From: Nocardia elegans NBRC 108235
GTDB taxonomy: Bacteria; Actinomycetota; Actinomycetes; Mycobacteriales; Mycobacteriaceae
Assembly: GCF_001612845.1 (NCBI RefSeq)
Contig: NZ_BDBF01000001.1
Location: 248,001 to 312,000, forward strand
Direction of reading: 5' to 3'
Length of the DNA: 64,000 nt
Position 1 is the stretch's first letter. The number at the start of each line of letters is the position of its first letter. Made by a program: the position numbers and the translations under genes. The notes under the pieces are model-generated. The model did not search any database. It saw only the letters and a list, made by a program, of their open reading frames with translations, and had not been told where the DNA came from. Of this stretch, positions 34,394 to 42,500 are shown piece after piece.

Positions 34394-34418
34394 GTTCGGA
34401 TCGCGCCGAAACGGGTAT
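34394..34418 (+). promoter_or_regulatory. SigF-type promoter for the STAS antagonist gene
   Basis: GTTC (34394-34397), a 15-base spacer and GGGTAT (34413-34418) match the mycobacterial SigF consensus GTTT-N15-GGGTAT with one mismatch. It lies 115 bases upstream of the STAS start and 76 bases upstream of an alternative start, and points forward. It would place the antagonist under its own sigma factor, a positive feedback loop. Confidence 0.65.
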
Positions 34419-34532
34419 GTTGGTCAGCGGCGAATCGTCGCCACGCCGCGGACAGCGGCGCAGATCGGAATACGCCGGAGGTATCGAAGTGGCGAAATGC
34501 GGTACGAATCGCCTCGCGCTGGGGTCGGCCCG

Positions 34533-34901
34533 ATGAGCGGCGAGCGGGTGTCACCCCTGCTGCGCACCGAGCAGCGCACGGAAGGTTCGGCCGTGGTCGT
34601 GACCGTGGCCGGTGAGGTGGACATGAATTCCGCGCCGGAGCTGCAATCGGCTCTCGACCGGGCGCTGCAGGCCGAGCCCACCGCCGTGGTGCTGGATATG
34701 ACCGAGGTCGGTTTCCTCGGATCGGCCGGGCTGAGCGTGCTGCTGGCCACCTCCCAGTCCACCGCGACGGGCGGTCTGCGCGTGGTCGCGTCGCCCGCGG
34801 TGCGCCGCCCGATCGAGGTGACCGCGCTGGACGCGTTGCTGCGCCTGTTCCCGACCGTCGCGGACGCGCTGGCCGCGCCGGAGCAGACCACCTCGGCCTG
34901 A
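34533..34901 (+). CDS. STAS-domain anti-anti-sigma factor (RsbV-like)
   Basis: A 122-residue single STAS domain (TVAGEVDMNSAPELQSAL, then VVLDMTEVGFLGSAGLSVLL). The phospho-acceptor Ser lies in GFLGSAGL. Unphosphorylated, such proteins bind RsbW and free the sigma factor. ATG 34533 is preferred; ATG 34497, 12 codons earlier, is possible. The gene is divergent from rsbW-sigF and sits behind a SigF-type promoter. The phosphatase encoded at 38445 is the obvious candidate to reactivate it. Confidence 0.88.
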   Translation: MSGERVSPLLRTEQRTEGSAVVVTVAGEVDMNSAPELQSALDRALQAEPTAVVLDMTEVGFLGSAGLSVLLATSQSTATGGLRVVASPAVRRPIEVTALDALLRLFPTVADALAAPEQTTSA

Positions 34902-34937
34902 TCCGGCGCCCGCCCGGCGCGTTCCTCGCCGCCGACG

Positions 34938-35384
34938 TCATCGCTGTCGTGGCAACCGGACGACCTGAACGAAGAATTCGTCGATGTGCTTGATCGCGGC
35001 GATGAATTGATCCAGGTCGACCGGTTTGGTCACATAGGCGTTCGCGTGCAGCCGATAACTGCGCAGAATGTCCTCTTCGGCTGCCGACGTGGTGAGTACC
35101 ACCACCGGAATATGGCTGAGGTCCGGATCGGATTTGATTTTTTCCAGAACCTGGCGGCCGTCGTATTTCGGCAGGTTCAGATCGAGCAGAATCAGATCGG
35201 GCCGCGGCGCCTGCGCGAATTCCCCCTGCCGGTAGAGGAAGTCGAGCGCTTCCTGACCGTCGCGGGCGACGTGCAGCGTATTGCCGATCTTGTTGTCCTC
35301 GAACGCCTCCCGGGTCATCAGCTCGTCGCCGGGGTCGTCCTCCACGAGCAGGATGTCGATGGGCTGGCTCACCGGTGCGGTCAT
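34938..35384 (-). CDS. CheY-like single-domain response regulator (Rcp1 type)
   Basis: A 148-residue receiver domain with no output domain. Acidic residues EDDPGD (near 15-20), the phospho-acceptor Asp in LILLDLNLPKYDG, a Thr in LTTSAAEED and Lys in VTKPVDL complete the active site. It resembles the Rcp1-like regulators that partner histidine kinases lacking a DNA-binding partner. ATG 35384 overlaps the kinase stop (ATGA). It is the last gene of the operon phosphatase - kinase - regulator and converges on the STAS gene. Confidence 0.92.
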   Translation of the reverse strand: MTAPVSQPIDILLVEDDPGDELMTREAFEDNKIGNTLHVARDGQEALDFLYRQGEFAQAPRPDLILLDLNLPKYDGRQVLEKIKSDPDLSHIPVVVLTTSAAEEDILRSYRLHANAYVTKPVDLDQFIAAIKHIDEFFVQVVRLPRQR

Positions 35385-36994
35385 GCGTCGGCTCCTTCGG
35401 ATACGGGTTCGAGCGGTGCGAGCGTGGCGGCCTGGGTCGCCAGGGTGAAACGGAACCGGGCGCCGCCGGTGTATTCGGTGTCGATCCACAGATTGCCACC
35501 GTGGTACTCGACGATCTTCTTGCACAGCGCCAGGCCGATGCCGGTGCCGCTGTAGTCCTCCCGGTTGTGCAGGCGCTGGAAGATCACGAAGATCTTGTCC
35601 GCGAATTCCGGCGGGATGCCGATGCCGTTGTCGGACACCGAGAATTGCCATTCGTCCAGGTGATCGCCCGGCTCGCACTCGATGCGCACGACCGGCGCGG
35701 TACCGGGGGTGTGGAATTTCACGGCATTGCCGATGAGGTTCTGCCACAACATCGTCAGCAGCGTCGGCTGGCCCGCGACTTCCGGCAACTGCTCCGGACG
35801 CTCGATCACCGCGCCGGATTCCTCGATCGCGCCGGACAGATTGTCCAGCGCCGAATTCAGCGTCGAGTCCAGGGCGACGAGCTCGTTGCCCTCGATCACC
35901 CGGCCCACGCGCGAGAAGGTCAGCAGATCGTTGATCAGCCGCTGCATCCGCTTGGCGCCGTCGACGGCGTAGTCGATGTACTGTTTGGCCCGCTCGTCGA
36001 GCTGATCGCCGTAACGCTTCTCCAGCAACTGACAGAACGCGGCGACCTTGCGCAGCGGCTCCTGCAGGTCGTGGGAGGCAACGTAGGCGAACTGCTCGAG
36101 TTCGGCGTTCGAGCGGCGCAGTTGGACCGTCTGGCGATCCAGATCGTCGGCCTGCCGGGCGAGTTGCACCTCCTGCGCCCGCGAGGACCCCAGTTCGGAG
36201 ACGATGCGCACGCGCATCTCCTCGACCGCGTCGGCGACCGTGGCCAGGTCGGCCGGGCCGTGCGCCTCGATGTGATGATCGAATTCGCCGGCCGAGACCC
36301 GCCGGGACGCCTCGGTGAGCTCGTCGAGCGGGCGAGCGACCAGCCGCCGGATCAGCACGGTCAGTGCCAGGCCGGTGAGCAGGATGAGGACCACCACCGC
36401 GATCAGCACGCTGTCGCGCACGGTGCGCGCGTGATCGAGGTCGCGGCGGTCCTCGGCGATCGCGGCCGCCGAATCCGCGTTCTGCGCGGCGAACTTCTTG
36501 CGCAACTCGTCGAACAGCGCCTTGCCGCGGGTGACCAGGGCGGCGGATTCGGCCGGCGATACATTGCCCGCCGCCGCGATCATCGGCTGCACGTATTCGG
36601 AACGCCAGCGCTGGGCGGCGGCCTCGACGGCGTCCAGATCGTCGAGCAGTGTGGTGCGGCCGGCGGCCAGCTCACGCAGGCGGCCCGCGGCGGTGGCCTC
36701 GTCGGCGACACCCTGGTTGTAGGGCTGCATGAACTGCTCATCGGCCGAGATCGCGTAGCCACGCAGGCCGGTTTCCTGGTTGACCAGGGCGGCCTGCAGC
36801 CGATAGGCCTCGGTCGCGGCCGGCTGGGCGCGATCGAGCAGCCGGTCTTCGATGGCGTCGGTATGGGCGATCACTTGCGCGGCGGCGATCGCACCGGCGA
36901 TCACCACCACGAGCATCAGGGCGAGGACCAGCTGAAACCACATCTGTGCGGTGAGCCGGCCGACGATCCCCGCGCGGGGTCGGACGTCGTTCAC
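35381..36994 (-). CDS. CHASE3-HAMP sensor histidine kinase
   Basis: A 537-residue membrane kinase. A first transmembrane helix (FQLVLALMLVVVIAGAIAAA, about 20-40), an extracellular CHASE3-like domain (about 45-195, ETGLRGYAISADEQFMQPYN), a second helix (near 200-220) and HAMP follow. HisKA has the phospho-acceptor His308 (ASHDLQEPLRKV), and HATPase_c has NLIGNAVKFHTPG and DNGIGIPPEF. GTG 36994 overlaps the phosphatase stop; GTG 37003 is an alternative. With the receiver encoded next, it forms a phospho-relay feeding the sigma switch. The signal is unknown. Confidence 0.9.
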   Translation of the reverse strand: MNDVRPRAGIVGRLTAQMWFQLVLALMLVVVIAGAIAAAQVIAHTDAIEDRLLDRAQPAATEAYRLQAALVNQETGLRGYAISADEQFMQPYNQGVADEATAAGRLRELAAGRTTLLDDLDAVEAAAQRWRSEYVQPMIAAAGNVSPAESAALVTRGKALFDELRKKFAAQNADSAAAIAEDRRDLDHARTVRDSVLIAVVVLILLTGLALTVLIRRLVARPLDELTEASRRVSAGEFDHHIEAHGPADLATVADAVEEMRVRIVSELGSSRAQEVQLARQADDLDRQTVQLRRSNAELEQFAYVASHDLQEPLRKVAAFCQLLEKRYGDQLDERAKQYIDYAVDGAKRMQRLINDLLTFSRVGRVIEGNELVALDSTLNSALDNLSGAIEESGAVIERPEQLPEVAGQPTLLTMLWQNLIGNAVKFHTPGTAPVVRIECEPGDHLDEWQFSVSDNGIGIPPEFADKIFVIFQRLHNREDYSGTGIGLALCKKIVEYHGGNLWIDTEYTGGARFRFTLATQAATLAPLEPVSEGADA

Positions 36995-38445
36995 CGGACC
37001 CACTCACCCCCGTGCCAGCGCAGATAGACGATCGCCAGATCGTCGTCGAGTCCGCCGGCCGGGGCGGCCGCGGATTCGACCTGGCCCAGCAACTCGTCCA
37101 GATAACGGGCGGGCTGTTCGACCGACACCCCCTTTGCCATCGCCAGCAGACCATCCTCACCGAGCCAGTCACCCGCACCGGTACGCACCTCGAACAGGCC
37201 GTCGGTGAACAGCACCAGCCCGGTACCGGCCGGCACGGTCACCTCGGTGACCGGCCAGTCCGCCCGGCCCGGCATGAAGCCGAGGGCCGGTCCGCCGGGC
37301 ACCTCCAGCCATTCGGTGCCGGTCGGCGAGTGGACGAGCATGCCGGGGTGACCGGCCCGGATCACCTCGACGGCGCCGCGACCGGGCGGGGCGTACAGCG
37401 TGGTGAGGGTGGCGAAGGTCTGTGGTCCGGTGCGTTCGGCGACCAGCACCTCCTCCAGCAGTTGCAACTGCCGATGCCCGGTGATGCCGCTGAATACCAG
37501 TGTGCGCCAAGCCAATCGCAGACCCACGCCGATCGCGGCCTCGTCCGGGCCGTGGCCGGCCACATCGCCGATCAGCGCATGCACCGTGCCGTCGGCCTCC
37601 TGGACGACGTCGTAGAAATCGCCGCCGAGCAGCGAATGCGCGCGTCCGGGCCGATACCGCGAGACCACGTCGACGATCGGCGCACCGCGCAGCAGCGGCT
37701 TGGGGAGCAGCCCACGTTCCAGGCGGGCGTTCTCCTGGGCGCGCATGGTGCTCGCGCGCAGCGCCGCGGTGGTGCGCTCGGCTTGTTTGCGCTGAATCGC
37801 ATAGCGCACGGCCCGGCCGAACCACTCCGGCTCGACCCGGCCCTTCACCAGATAGTCCTGCGCGCCGGCCGCCATCGCGGCCAGGCCGGTCTGTTCCTCG
37901 TCCAGGCCGGTCATCACCACGACCGCGACCTGATCGGTGTACTCGCGCAACTGCGCGAGCGCGTCCAAGCCGTGGGAGTCGGGCAGGTTCAGATCGAGCA
38001 GCACACAGTCGGGCAGGCCCGCGGCCAGCCACGCACCCGCTTCGGCGAGCGAGCGCACATGTTCCAGGCGCACACCGGGCGCACCGTCGGCAACGAGTTC
38101 CTCGACCAGCAGGGCATCACCGGGGTCGTCCTCGACCAGCAGGATCGTCTGCCCGAGCGGGGAGGCGGTGCCCAGCGGCGTGACGCCGTCGAGGGGCGGG
38201 CGCACAGTGGAACCGCGGCCGTCGTCTCGAACGGATGCGGACGTGGGACCCTCGGACGAGTGGCCCGCGGAACGGCCGGATACATCGCGAAACCGCGGGG
38301 ACTGTTCCATCACCGCGGCCGGGCGGGGCCGCGGGGTCGCGTCGCCGATGCGACGAGGTCGCACGATGTCGGCCCGCAGCGCACCGGCTGCATCGGACCG
38401 CGACGAGGGAACAGCAACCGTGCCTGGGACGGCACGCTTCGACAA
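36991..38445 (-). CDS. Receiver-PP2C (RsbU/SpoIIE-type) serine phosphatase
   Basis: A 484-residue protein. A poorly conserved head (1-95) precedes a receiver domain (about 98-220, ILLVEDDPGDALL, VLLDLNLPDSHG). A coiled linker (RTTAALRASTMRAQENARLE) follows, then a PP2C/SpoIIE phosphatase (about 260-475, LLGGDFYD, GDVAGHGPDEA, LVLFTDGLFEVR, GGLDDDLAIVYL). It should dephosphorylate the STAS antagonist when the receiver is phosphorylated. The start is TTG 38445: GGAGG (38455-38451) is 5 bases upstream, while ATG 38310 inside the frame has no ribosome site. Confidence 0.9.
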   Translation of the reverse strand: MSKRAVPGTVAVPSSRSDAAGALRADIVRPRRIGDATPRPRPAAVMEQSPRFRDVSGRSAGHSSEGPTSASVRDDGRGSTVRPPLDGVTPLGTASPLGQTILLVEDDPGDALLVEELVADGAPGVRLEHVRSLAEAGAWLAAGLPDCVLLDLNLPDSHGLDALAQLREYTDQVAVVVMTGLDEEQTGLAAMAAGAQDYLVKGRVEPEWFGRAVRYAIQRKQAERTTAALRASTMRAQENARLERGLLPKPLLRGAPIVDVVSRYRPGRAHSLLGGDFYDVVQEADGTVHALIGDVAGHGPDEAAIGVGLRLAWRTLVFSGITGHRQLQLLEEVLVAERTGPQTFATLTTLYAPPGRGAVEVIRAGHPGMLVHSPTGTEWLEVPGGPALGFMPGRADWPVTEVTVPAGTGLVLFTDGLFEVRTGAGDWLGEDGLLAMAKGVSVEQPARYLDELLGQVESAAAPAGGLDDDLAIVYLRWHGGEWVR

Positions 38446-38455
38446 TGCTGCCTCC
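38446..38455 (-). promoter_or_regulatory. Ribosome binding site that decides the TTG start of the phosphatase gene
   Basis: On the minus strand GGAGG is followed by 5 bases and TTG at 38445-38443. It is a near-ideal Shine-Dalgarno sequence and no ATG or GTG sits at a comparable distance. It supports the rare TTG start and the full-length N-terminal head. Confidence 0.65.
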
Positions 38456-38580
38456 GATCAACGAAGTGGCGGCCCGAGCGCACGCCGACTTGCTCAGCGG
38501 CCCGTTTTTCGACCGTGAGGCTTGCCGATCCTATCGGACCCCGGCCGACCACGCTGCGCGCACCATGGGGCAGGCCACGA

Positions 38581-38781
38581 TCAGGACGTCGCGTCGGCAC
38601 CTGCCCGAGATCGGAGGAGAGGCTGGTGCACCGCGGTTTTCGCTAGGAGAGGCGCCCCCGCGCGGATGGCGTCCGAGGTGCGCCGAAGGCGCAATTTCGC
38701 CGTCCACACCGCGACCACCGCCGCGTGCACCGCAATGACGATCAGTGATACCGAGCCGATCACCATGAGCAACGCAACCAC
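38581..38781 (-). CDS. Possible small single-pass membrane protein
   Basis: A 66-residue open frame with one hydrophobic helix (VIGSVSLIVIAVHAAVVAVW, about 7-26) and a basic tail. GTG 38781 or ATG 38766 could start it; GGGA lies 6 bases before the GTG. A loose SigF-type promoter (GTTT 38843-38840, 16 bases, CGGTAC 38823-38818) precedes it on the minus strand. It sits between the phosphatase and the PAS-ANTAR gene, in an otherwise empty 490-base stretch. No homologue is recognised, and the frame may be spurious. Confidence 0.4.
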   Translation of the reverse strand: MVALLMVIGSVSLIVIAVHAAVVAVWTAKLRLRRTSDAIRAGAPLLAKTAVHQPLLRSRAGADATS

Positions 38782-38935
38782 GACTGATCCCGGTCCTCTC
38801 CGAGTTGGATGTCCTGTGTACCGACGGAAAGATGCCCCGAAACCCTCATACCAAACAGAAAACGTGCGCGGGGCACGTCACGTCCCGTCCGACCTGGTGT
38901 AACAACCGACCGCAATGCAGCGGATACTGTGGAAC

Positions 38936-39619
38936 GTGAGTACGGAACAGTCGCCACGCATCGCGCCGCTCGATCCCCTGACGAGCGTGCTCGGCGCCCA
39001 GTCCTGCGATCACGTCGGCTGGTTCCGATTCTGGTTCGCCGATCAGCGCTGGGAATGGTCGGATGAAGTGGCGCAGATGTACGGGTATCAGGGCGCCGAT
39101 ACCGAACCCACCACCGAACTGCTCATATCGCACAAGCATCCGGACGACCGCGAGGAACTGGCGGCCAGCATCGCGACCTCGGTGAAAACCGGCGACCCGA
39201 TCTGTGGCCAGCACCGCATCGTCGACGCCGACGGGGCAACCCACGAAATCATCGTCGTCGGCGAACAACTCACCGACGACGACGGCACGGTGGTCGGGGC
39301 CAGCGGATATTTCGTCGACGTCACCGAGACGATCGCCGAGGAGCGCAACGACGCGCTGTCGGAGGTCCTGCCCGAGGTGATCGAGTCCCGCGCGGTGATC
39401 GAACAGGCCAAGGGCGCGCTGACGCTGGCCTACGGCATCAGTCCCGAACAGGCGTTCCGGGTGCTGAGCTGGCGTTCGCAGGAGACCAACACCAAGCTGC
39501 GGGATCTTGCCGCGCAGTTCGTGCAGGAGTTCCGCCGCCTGAACGGGGAGAACACCACCCTGCGCAGCCGGGTCGACCACATCGTCCTGACCGCCCACCG
39601 CCTGATCCCGCACGACTGA
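38936..39619 (+). CDS. PAS-ANTAR RNA-binding antiterminator
   Basis: A 227-residue regulator. A PAS fold (about 25-130, VGWFRFWFADQRWEWSDEVA, HKHPDDRE) is followed by an ANTAR domain (about 155-210, SRAVIEQAKGALTLAYGISP, AFRVLSWRSQETNTKLR). ANTAR domains bind twin hairpins in mRNA leaders and prevent termination. In mycobacteria PAS-ANTAR proteins act in lipid and stress control. GTG 38936 is preferred; ATG 38915 is in frame. It follows the SigF island and may act with it. No kinase partner is adjacent except that at 36994. Confidence 0.88.
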   Translation: MSTEQSPRIAPLDPLTSVLGAQSCDHVGWFRFWFADQRWEWSDEVAQMYGYQGADTEPTTELLISHKHPDDREELAASIATSVKTGDPICGQHRIVDADGATHEIIVVGEQLTDDDGTVVGASGYFVDVTETIAEERNDALSEVLPEVIESRAVIEQAKGALTLAYGISPEQAFRVLSWRSQETNTKLRDLAAQFVQEFRRLNGENTTLRSRVDHIVLTAHRLIPHD

Positions 39620-39635
39620 GCGCCGGTCGGGGCGG

Positions 39636-40667
39636 TCAGGAGGCCGCTTCGGCGACGACGATCTCGCGAGTCGGGCCGGTGCCGACGGCCGTGGCGTGGG
39701 CGTCGATGCGCACCTCGGTGCGGCCGCGGATGGCGCGATCGCAGCGCTCGGCCAGGTCGTGGCGGTCGGTGCCCGGTTCCTCGATCGGCAGCAGGACGAG
39801 TTCGGCGACGATGCCCTTGGCGCGCAGGACGCGACGGGCCGAGTCGAGGAAGGTGTCCACGCCGACGAAGCCGGGGACCGTCGACGTCTCGCCGGCGCCG
39901 TTCAGATAGCGCAGCCGGATCGGCTGTACCGGCGTAGCGGTGTCGACCGCGGCCTGGAACAGCGCGGGTCGCATCCGGCCGTGCGCCCGGCCACACCAGG
40001 TCGTGCCCTCGGGGAACAGGCCGACCCGCTCCCCCGCCGCCAGCCGTGCCGACATCGCCGCGATCACCTCGGGCAGCTGCCGCAACCGATCCCGATCGAT
40101 CGGGATCACTCGCATGAGCCGGGCCAGCTGCCCCAGCACCGGCCACGACACCAGATCGCCGCGGGCCACGAAGCCCATCGGCGAGACCGCCGCCAACGCC
40201 AGCACATCGGACCATCCGACGTGCGCGGCCACCACCAGCAGGCCGCGCCCGGAATCACCCGCGGCGCCATCGCCGCGCACCGCACTCTCGACTCGCACCG
40301 CGCCCTCGTCGACCGCGCCCCGCTCGTCGACGACGCGCAAAGCGATTCCGCAGCAGCGCAAGACGGCCCGTGCGTACCGGCGATGCAAGGCCGTCCGCCG
40401 GGCAGCCGGCGTCACCACGTTCACCACCGGAAACGCCACCAGCAACCCCACCACACCCGCGATCCGCGCCACACTCCGCACCGCGCCCGCGGTGTCGGGC
40501 ACGGCCACACAGCCGGCGCCGCACGGGCTCGCGGGCATCCATGCGTGGATCGCCGGTTCCGCCACGGGCCGAGGATCGAACGGCGTCTCCGCTGCCGTGC
40601 CGGCGGGCGCGGCCGCGGTCCGGCCGACAGTGTCCGCGCCGCTTCGGAAATCGGTTGTCTCGGTCAT
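39636..40667 (-). CDS. 1-acyl-glycerol-3-phosphate-type acyltransferase (PlsC family, Rv3026c-like)
   Basis: A 343-residue PlsC-family enzyme. A hydrophobic segment (VVGLLVAFPVVNVV, near 73-86) anchors it; HVGWSD carries the H-x4-D catalytic motif (His near 149) and FPEGTTWCG is the glycerol-phosphate motif. It adds an acyl chain to a lyso-lipid. The ATG overlaps the N-acyltransferase stop (ATGA). The pair matches Rv3027c-Rv3026c and the OlsB-OlsA logic of ornithine-lipid synthesis, so the acceptor may be a lyso-amino-acid lipid rather than lysophosphatidate. Confidence 0.88.
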   Translation of the reverse strand: MTETTDFRSGADTVGRTAAAPAGTAAETPFDPRPVAEPAIHAWMPASPCGAGCVAVPDTAGAVRSVARIAGVVGLLVAFPVVNVVTPAARRTALHRRYARAVLRCCGIALRVVDERGAVDEGAVRVESAVRGDGAAGDSGRGLLVVAAHVGWSDVLALAAVSPMGFVARGDLVSWPVLGQLARLMRVIPIDRDRLRQLPEVIAAMSARLAAGERVGLFPEGTTWCGRAHGRMRPALFQAAVDTATPVQPIRLRYLNGAGETSTVPGFVGVDTFLDSARRVLRAKGIVAELVLLPIEEPGTDRHDLAERCDRAIRGRTEVRIDAHATAVGTGPTREIVVAEAAS

Positions 40668-41560
40668 CGTGCTCCTCCGCCCGTATCACGGGCCCGCGCG
40701 GCATCGGCGTCCGACGCGCGAGCGTCTGTGCCTTCCGACGCGCGAGCGTCCATGGCTCCCGCGGCGCTCTGCAGGCGTTCCAGGTAGCGGGTGTTGATCG
40801 TTTCCAGGCCGAGGAGGGCGACGAAATCCGCGACGCCGAAATCCGGGTCGTGGGCCGGTTCACCGCAGATCTCGGCGCCCAGGCGCAGATAACCGCGCAG
40901 CAGCGGGGGAAGTTTCGGCCGGGCCGGGGCGGCCAGTTCGTCGAGCCCGCGGCCGTCGACCACGACCGGGCGGTACGGGCGCACGCGGCGGGCCGGATCA
41001 CCGGCGTGCTTGCTCAGCAACAGATCCCGGACCGCGGCCACGTTCGCGCCGGGCGGATCGGCGGGGGTGTCGCGCATCGGCACCGAGACGCAGCCCATCA
41101 CCCAGTCGTAGCCGGTGAGCTGGATGTAGTGCAGGATTCCGGCCCACATCAGCGTCAGCACCGAGCCGTTGCGATGGTCCGGAACCACGCAGGCGCGGCC
41201 CATTTCGACGATCCGGCGCCCTTCGGGATCCATGGCGCTCAGATCGAATTCGGTGGCCGTGTAGTACCCGCCGGCGGCGCGCACCTTGTCCGGCGGCAGC
41301 ATCCGGTAGCAGCCGACGAATTCGCCGGAGGCCTCGTCGCGGACCAGCAGATGATCGCAGTGCTCGTCGAACCGGTCGGCGTCCAGGCCCTCGGCGCTGA
41401 AGGGAATGTCGAATCCGGGTTCGCCGGCGAACACCCGGTAGCGCAGCCGCTGCGCGGCCCGGCGATGGTCGAGATCGGAGGACACAACCAGGGAGTACTG
41501 TGGCGCCGCCACCCCTGGGCCTGTCGTGCGGGTCGGGTTCAGCACGGACGATGGCGTCAT
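40664..41560 (-). CDS. GNAT/hemolysin-like N-acyltransferase (OlsB-like, Rv3027c-like)
   Basis: A 298-residue acyltransferase of the Acetyltransf_5 (OlsB/hemolysin-like) group. Conserved blocks are LRYRVFAGEPGF (near 40), FDEHCDHLLVRD, VGCYRMLPPD and EMGRACVVPDHRNG. OlsB makes lyso-ornithine lipid from acyl-ACP. The C-terminal tail (MDARASEGTDARASDADA) holds two near copies of a short Asp/Ala/Ser repeat. ATG 41560 is chosen from domain start; the frame stays open to 41647. It is the first gene of a two-gene operon with plsC. Confidence 0.82.
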   Translation of the reverse strand: MTPSSVLNPTRTTGPGVAAPQYSLVVSSDLDHRRAAQRLRYRVFAGEPGFDIPFSAEGLDADRFDEHCDHLLVRDEASGEFVGCYRMLPPDKVRAAGGYYTATEFDLSAMDPEGRRIVEMGRACVVPDHRNGSVLTLMWAGILHYIQLTGYDWVMGCVSVPMRDTPADPPGANVAAVRDLLLSKHAGDPARRVRPYRPVVVDGRGLDELAAPARPKLPPLLRGYLRLGAEICGEPAHDPDFGVADFVALLGLETINTRYLERLQSAAGAMDARASEGTDARASDADAARARDTGGGAR

Positions 41561-41738
41561 GGTGTCGATGAAGCCAGGCCGATTCGGCGAGGCGGCGACG
41601 TTCGAGTGTCGAGCGAATGCCAGTCCGGTGAACGAGATCCCCGTCACACCGAACGTTCACTGCGTCGTTCCCCCGAGTTGGCCCACACGCCCGAAACCGC
41701 CACGTCGGACGCACCGGCGCGGCGGTAACGAGCAGCGG

Positions 41739-42500
41739 TCAGGCGTTCTCGCGGGCGAAGCTGCGGGCGCCGACCACCATCAGCAGTACGGCCACCGCCA
41801 CCGTCAGCCCGGCGCCGAGATAGACCTCGGTGACCGCGAAATCACCGCGGAACAATGCCCGCGCGGCCTCGACGGTGTGCTGGAACGGATTGATGTCGGC
41901 GATGATCCGCAGCCAGTGCGGCGCCAGGCTCATCGGCAGCAGGATGCCCGACAGCAGCATCAGCGGCACCGAGACGCTGTTGAGCACCGACGCCAAGGTG
42001 TCCTCCGAACGCGCCCACAGCGCCAGCGCATACGACCCCGAGGCCAGTCCGGCCGCCATCACCGAAATCAGCAGCACCGAGGCGATCAGCCCGAAAGCGC
42101 TGGGCCGCAACGAGAATGCCGCCATCGCGACCGCGACCAGGACCAGCGCCTGCACGATCAGCACGACCATATCCTTGAGCACCCGGCCCACCAGCAGTGC
42201 GCCGCGGTGGGCCGGGGTGACGCGCTGGCGTTCGATCACGCCGGCCCGCAGTTCCTGCACCATCGCGAATCCCGCGAACATGGAACCGAACAGTCCGACC
42301 TGGATGACCAGGGCGGGAGTCAGCACCTTCCAGGGATCGGTATCGGCGCCCAGCGCGGGTGCGATCGCCTTCACCAGCGGACCGAACAACACCAGATACA
42401 GCACAGGCTGACTCAGTCCGATGATCACCCACACCGGGTTGCGCAGCTGAGTGCGCAGTTGCGACCAGAACACCAGCCCGGTCTCCCGCAGAAAACTCAT
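41739..42500 (-). CDS. ABC-2 type exporter permease
   Basis: A 253-residue permease with six predicted membrane helices (for example VWVIIGLSQPVLYLVLFGP and VLIVQALVLVAVAMAAF) and the DrrB-like signature LLSGILLPMSLAPHWLRIIA. It forms the channel for drug or lipid efflux. ATG 42500 overlaps the ATP-binding gene stop (ATGA). It pairs with the upstream ATPase; expression is probably governed by the PadR protein at 43533. The cargo is unknown. Confidence 0.92.
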   Translation of the reverse strand: MSFLRETGLVFWSQLRTQLRNPVWVIIGLSQPVLYLVLFGPLVKAIAPALGADTDPWKVLTPALVIQVGLFGSMFAGFAMVQELRAGVIERQRVTPAHRGALLVGRVLKDMVVLIVQALVLVAVAMAAFSLRPSAFGLIASVLLISVMAAGLASGSYALALWARSEDTLASVLNSVSVPLMLLSGILLPMSLAPHWLRIIADINPFQHTVEAARALFRGDFAVTEVYLGAGLTVAVAVLLMVVGARSFARENA

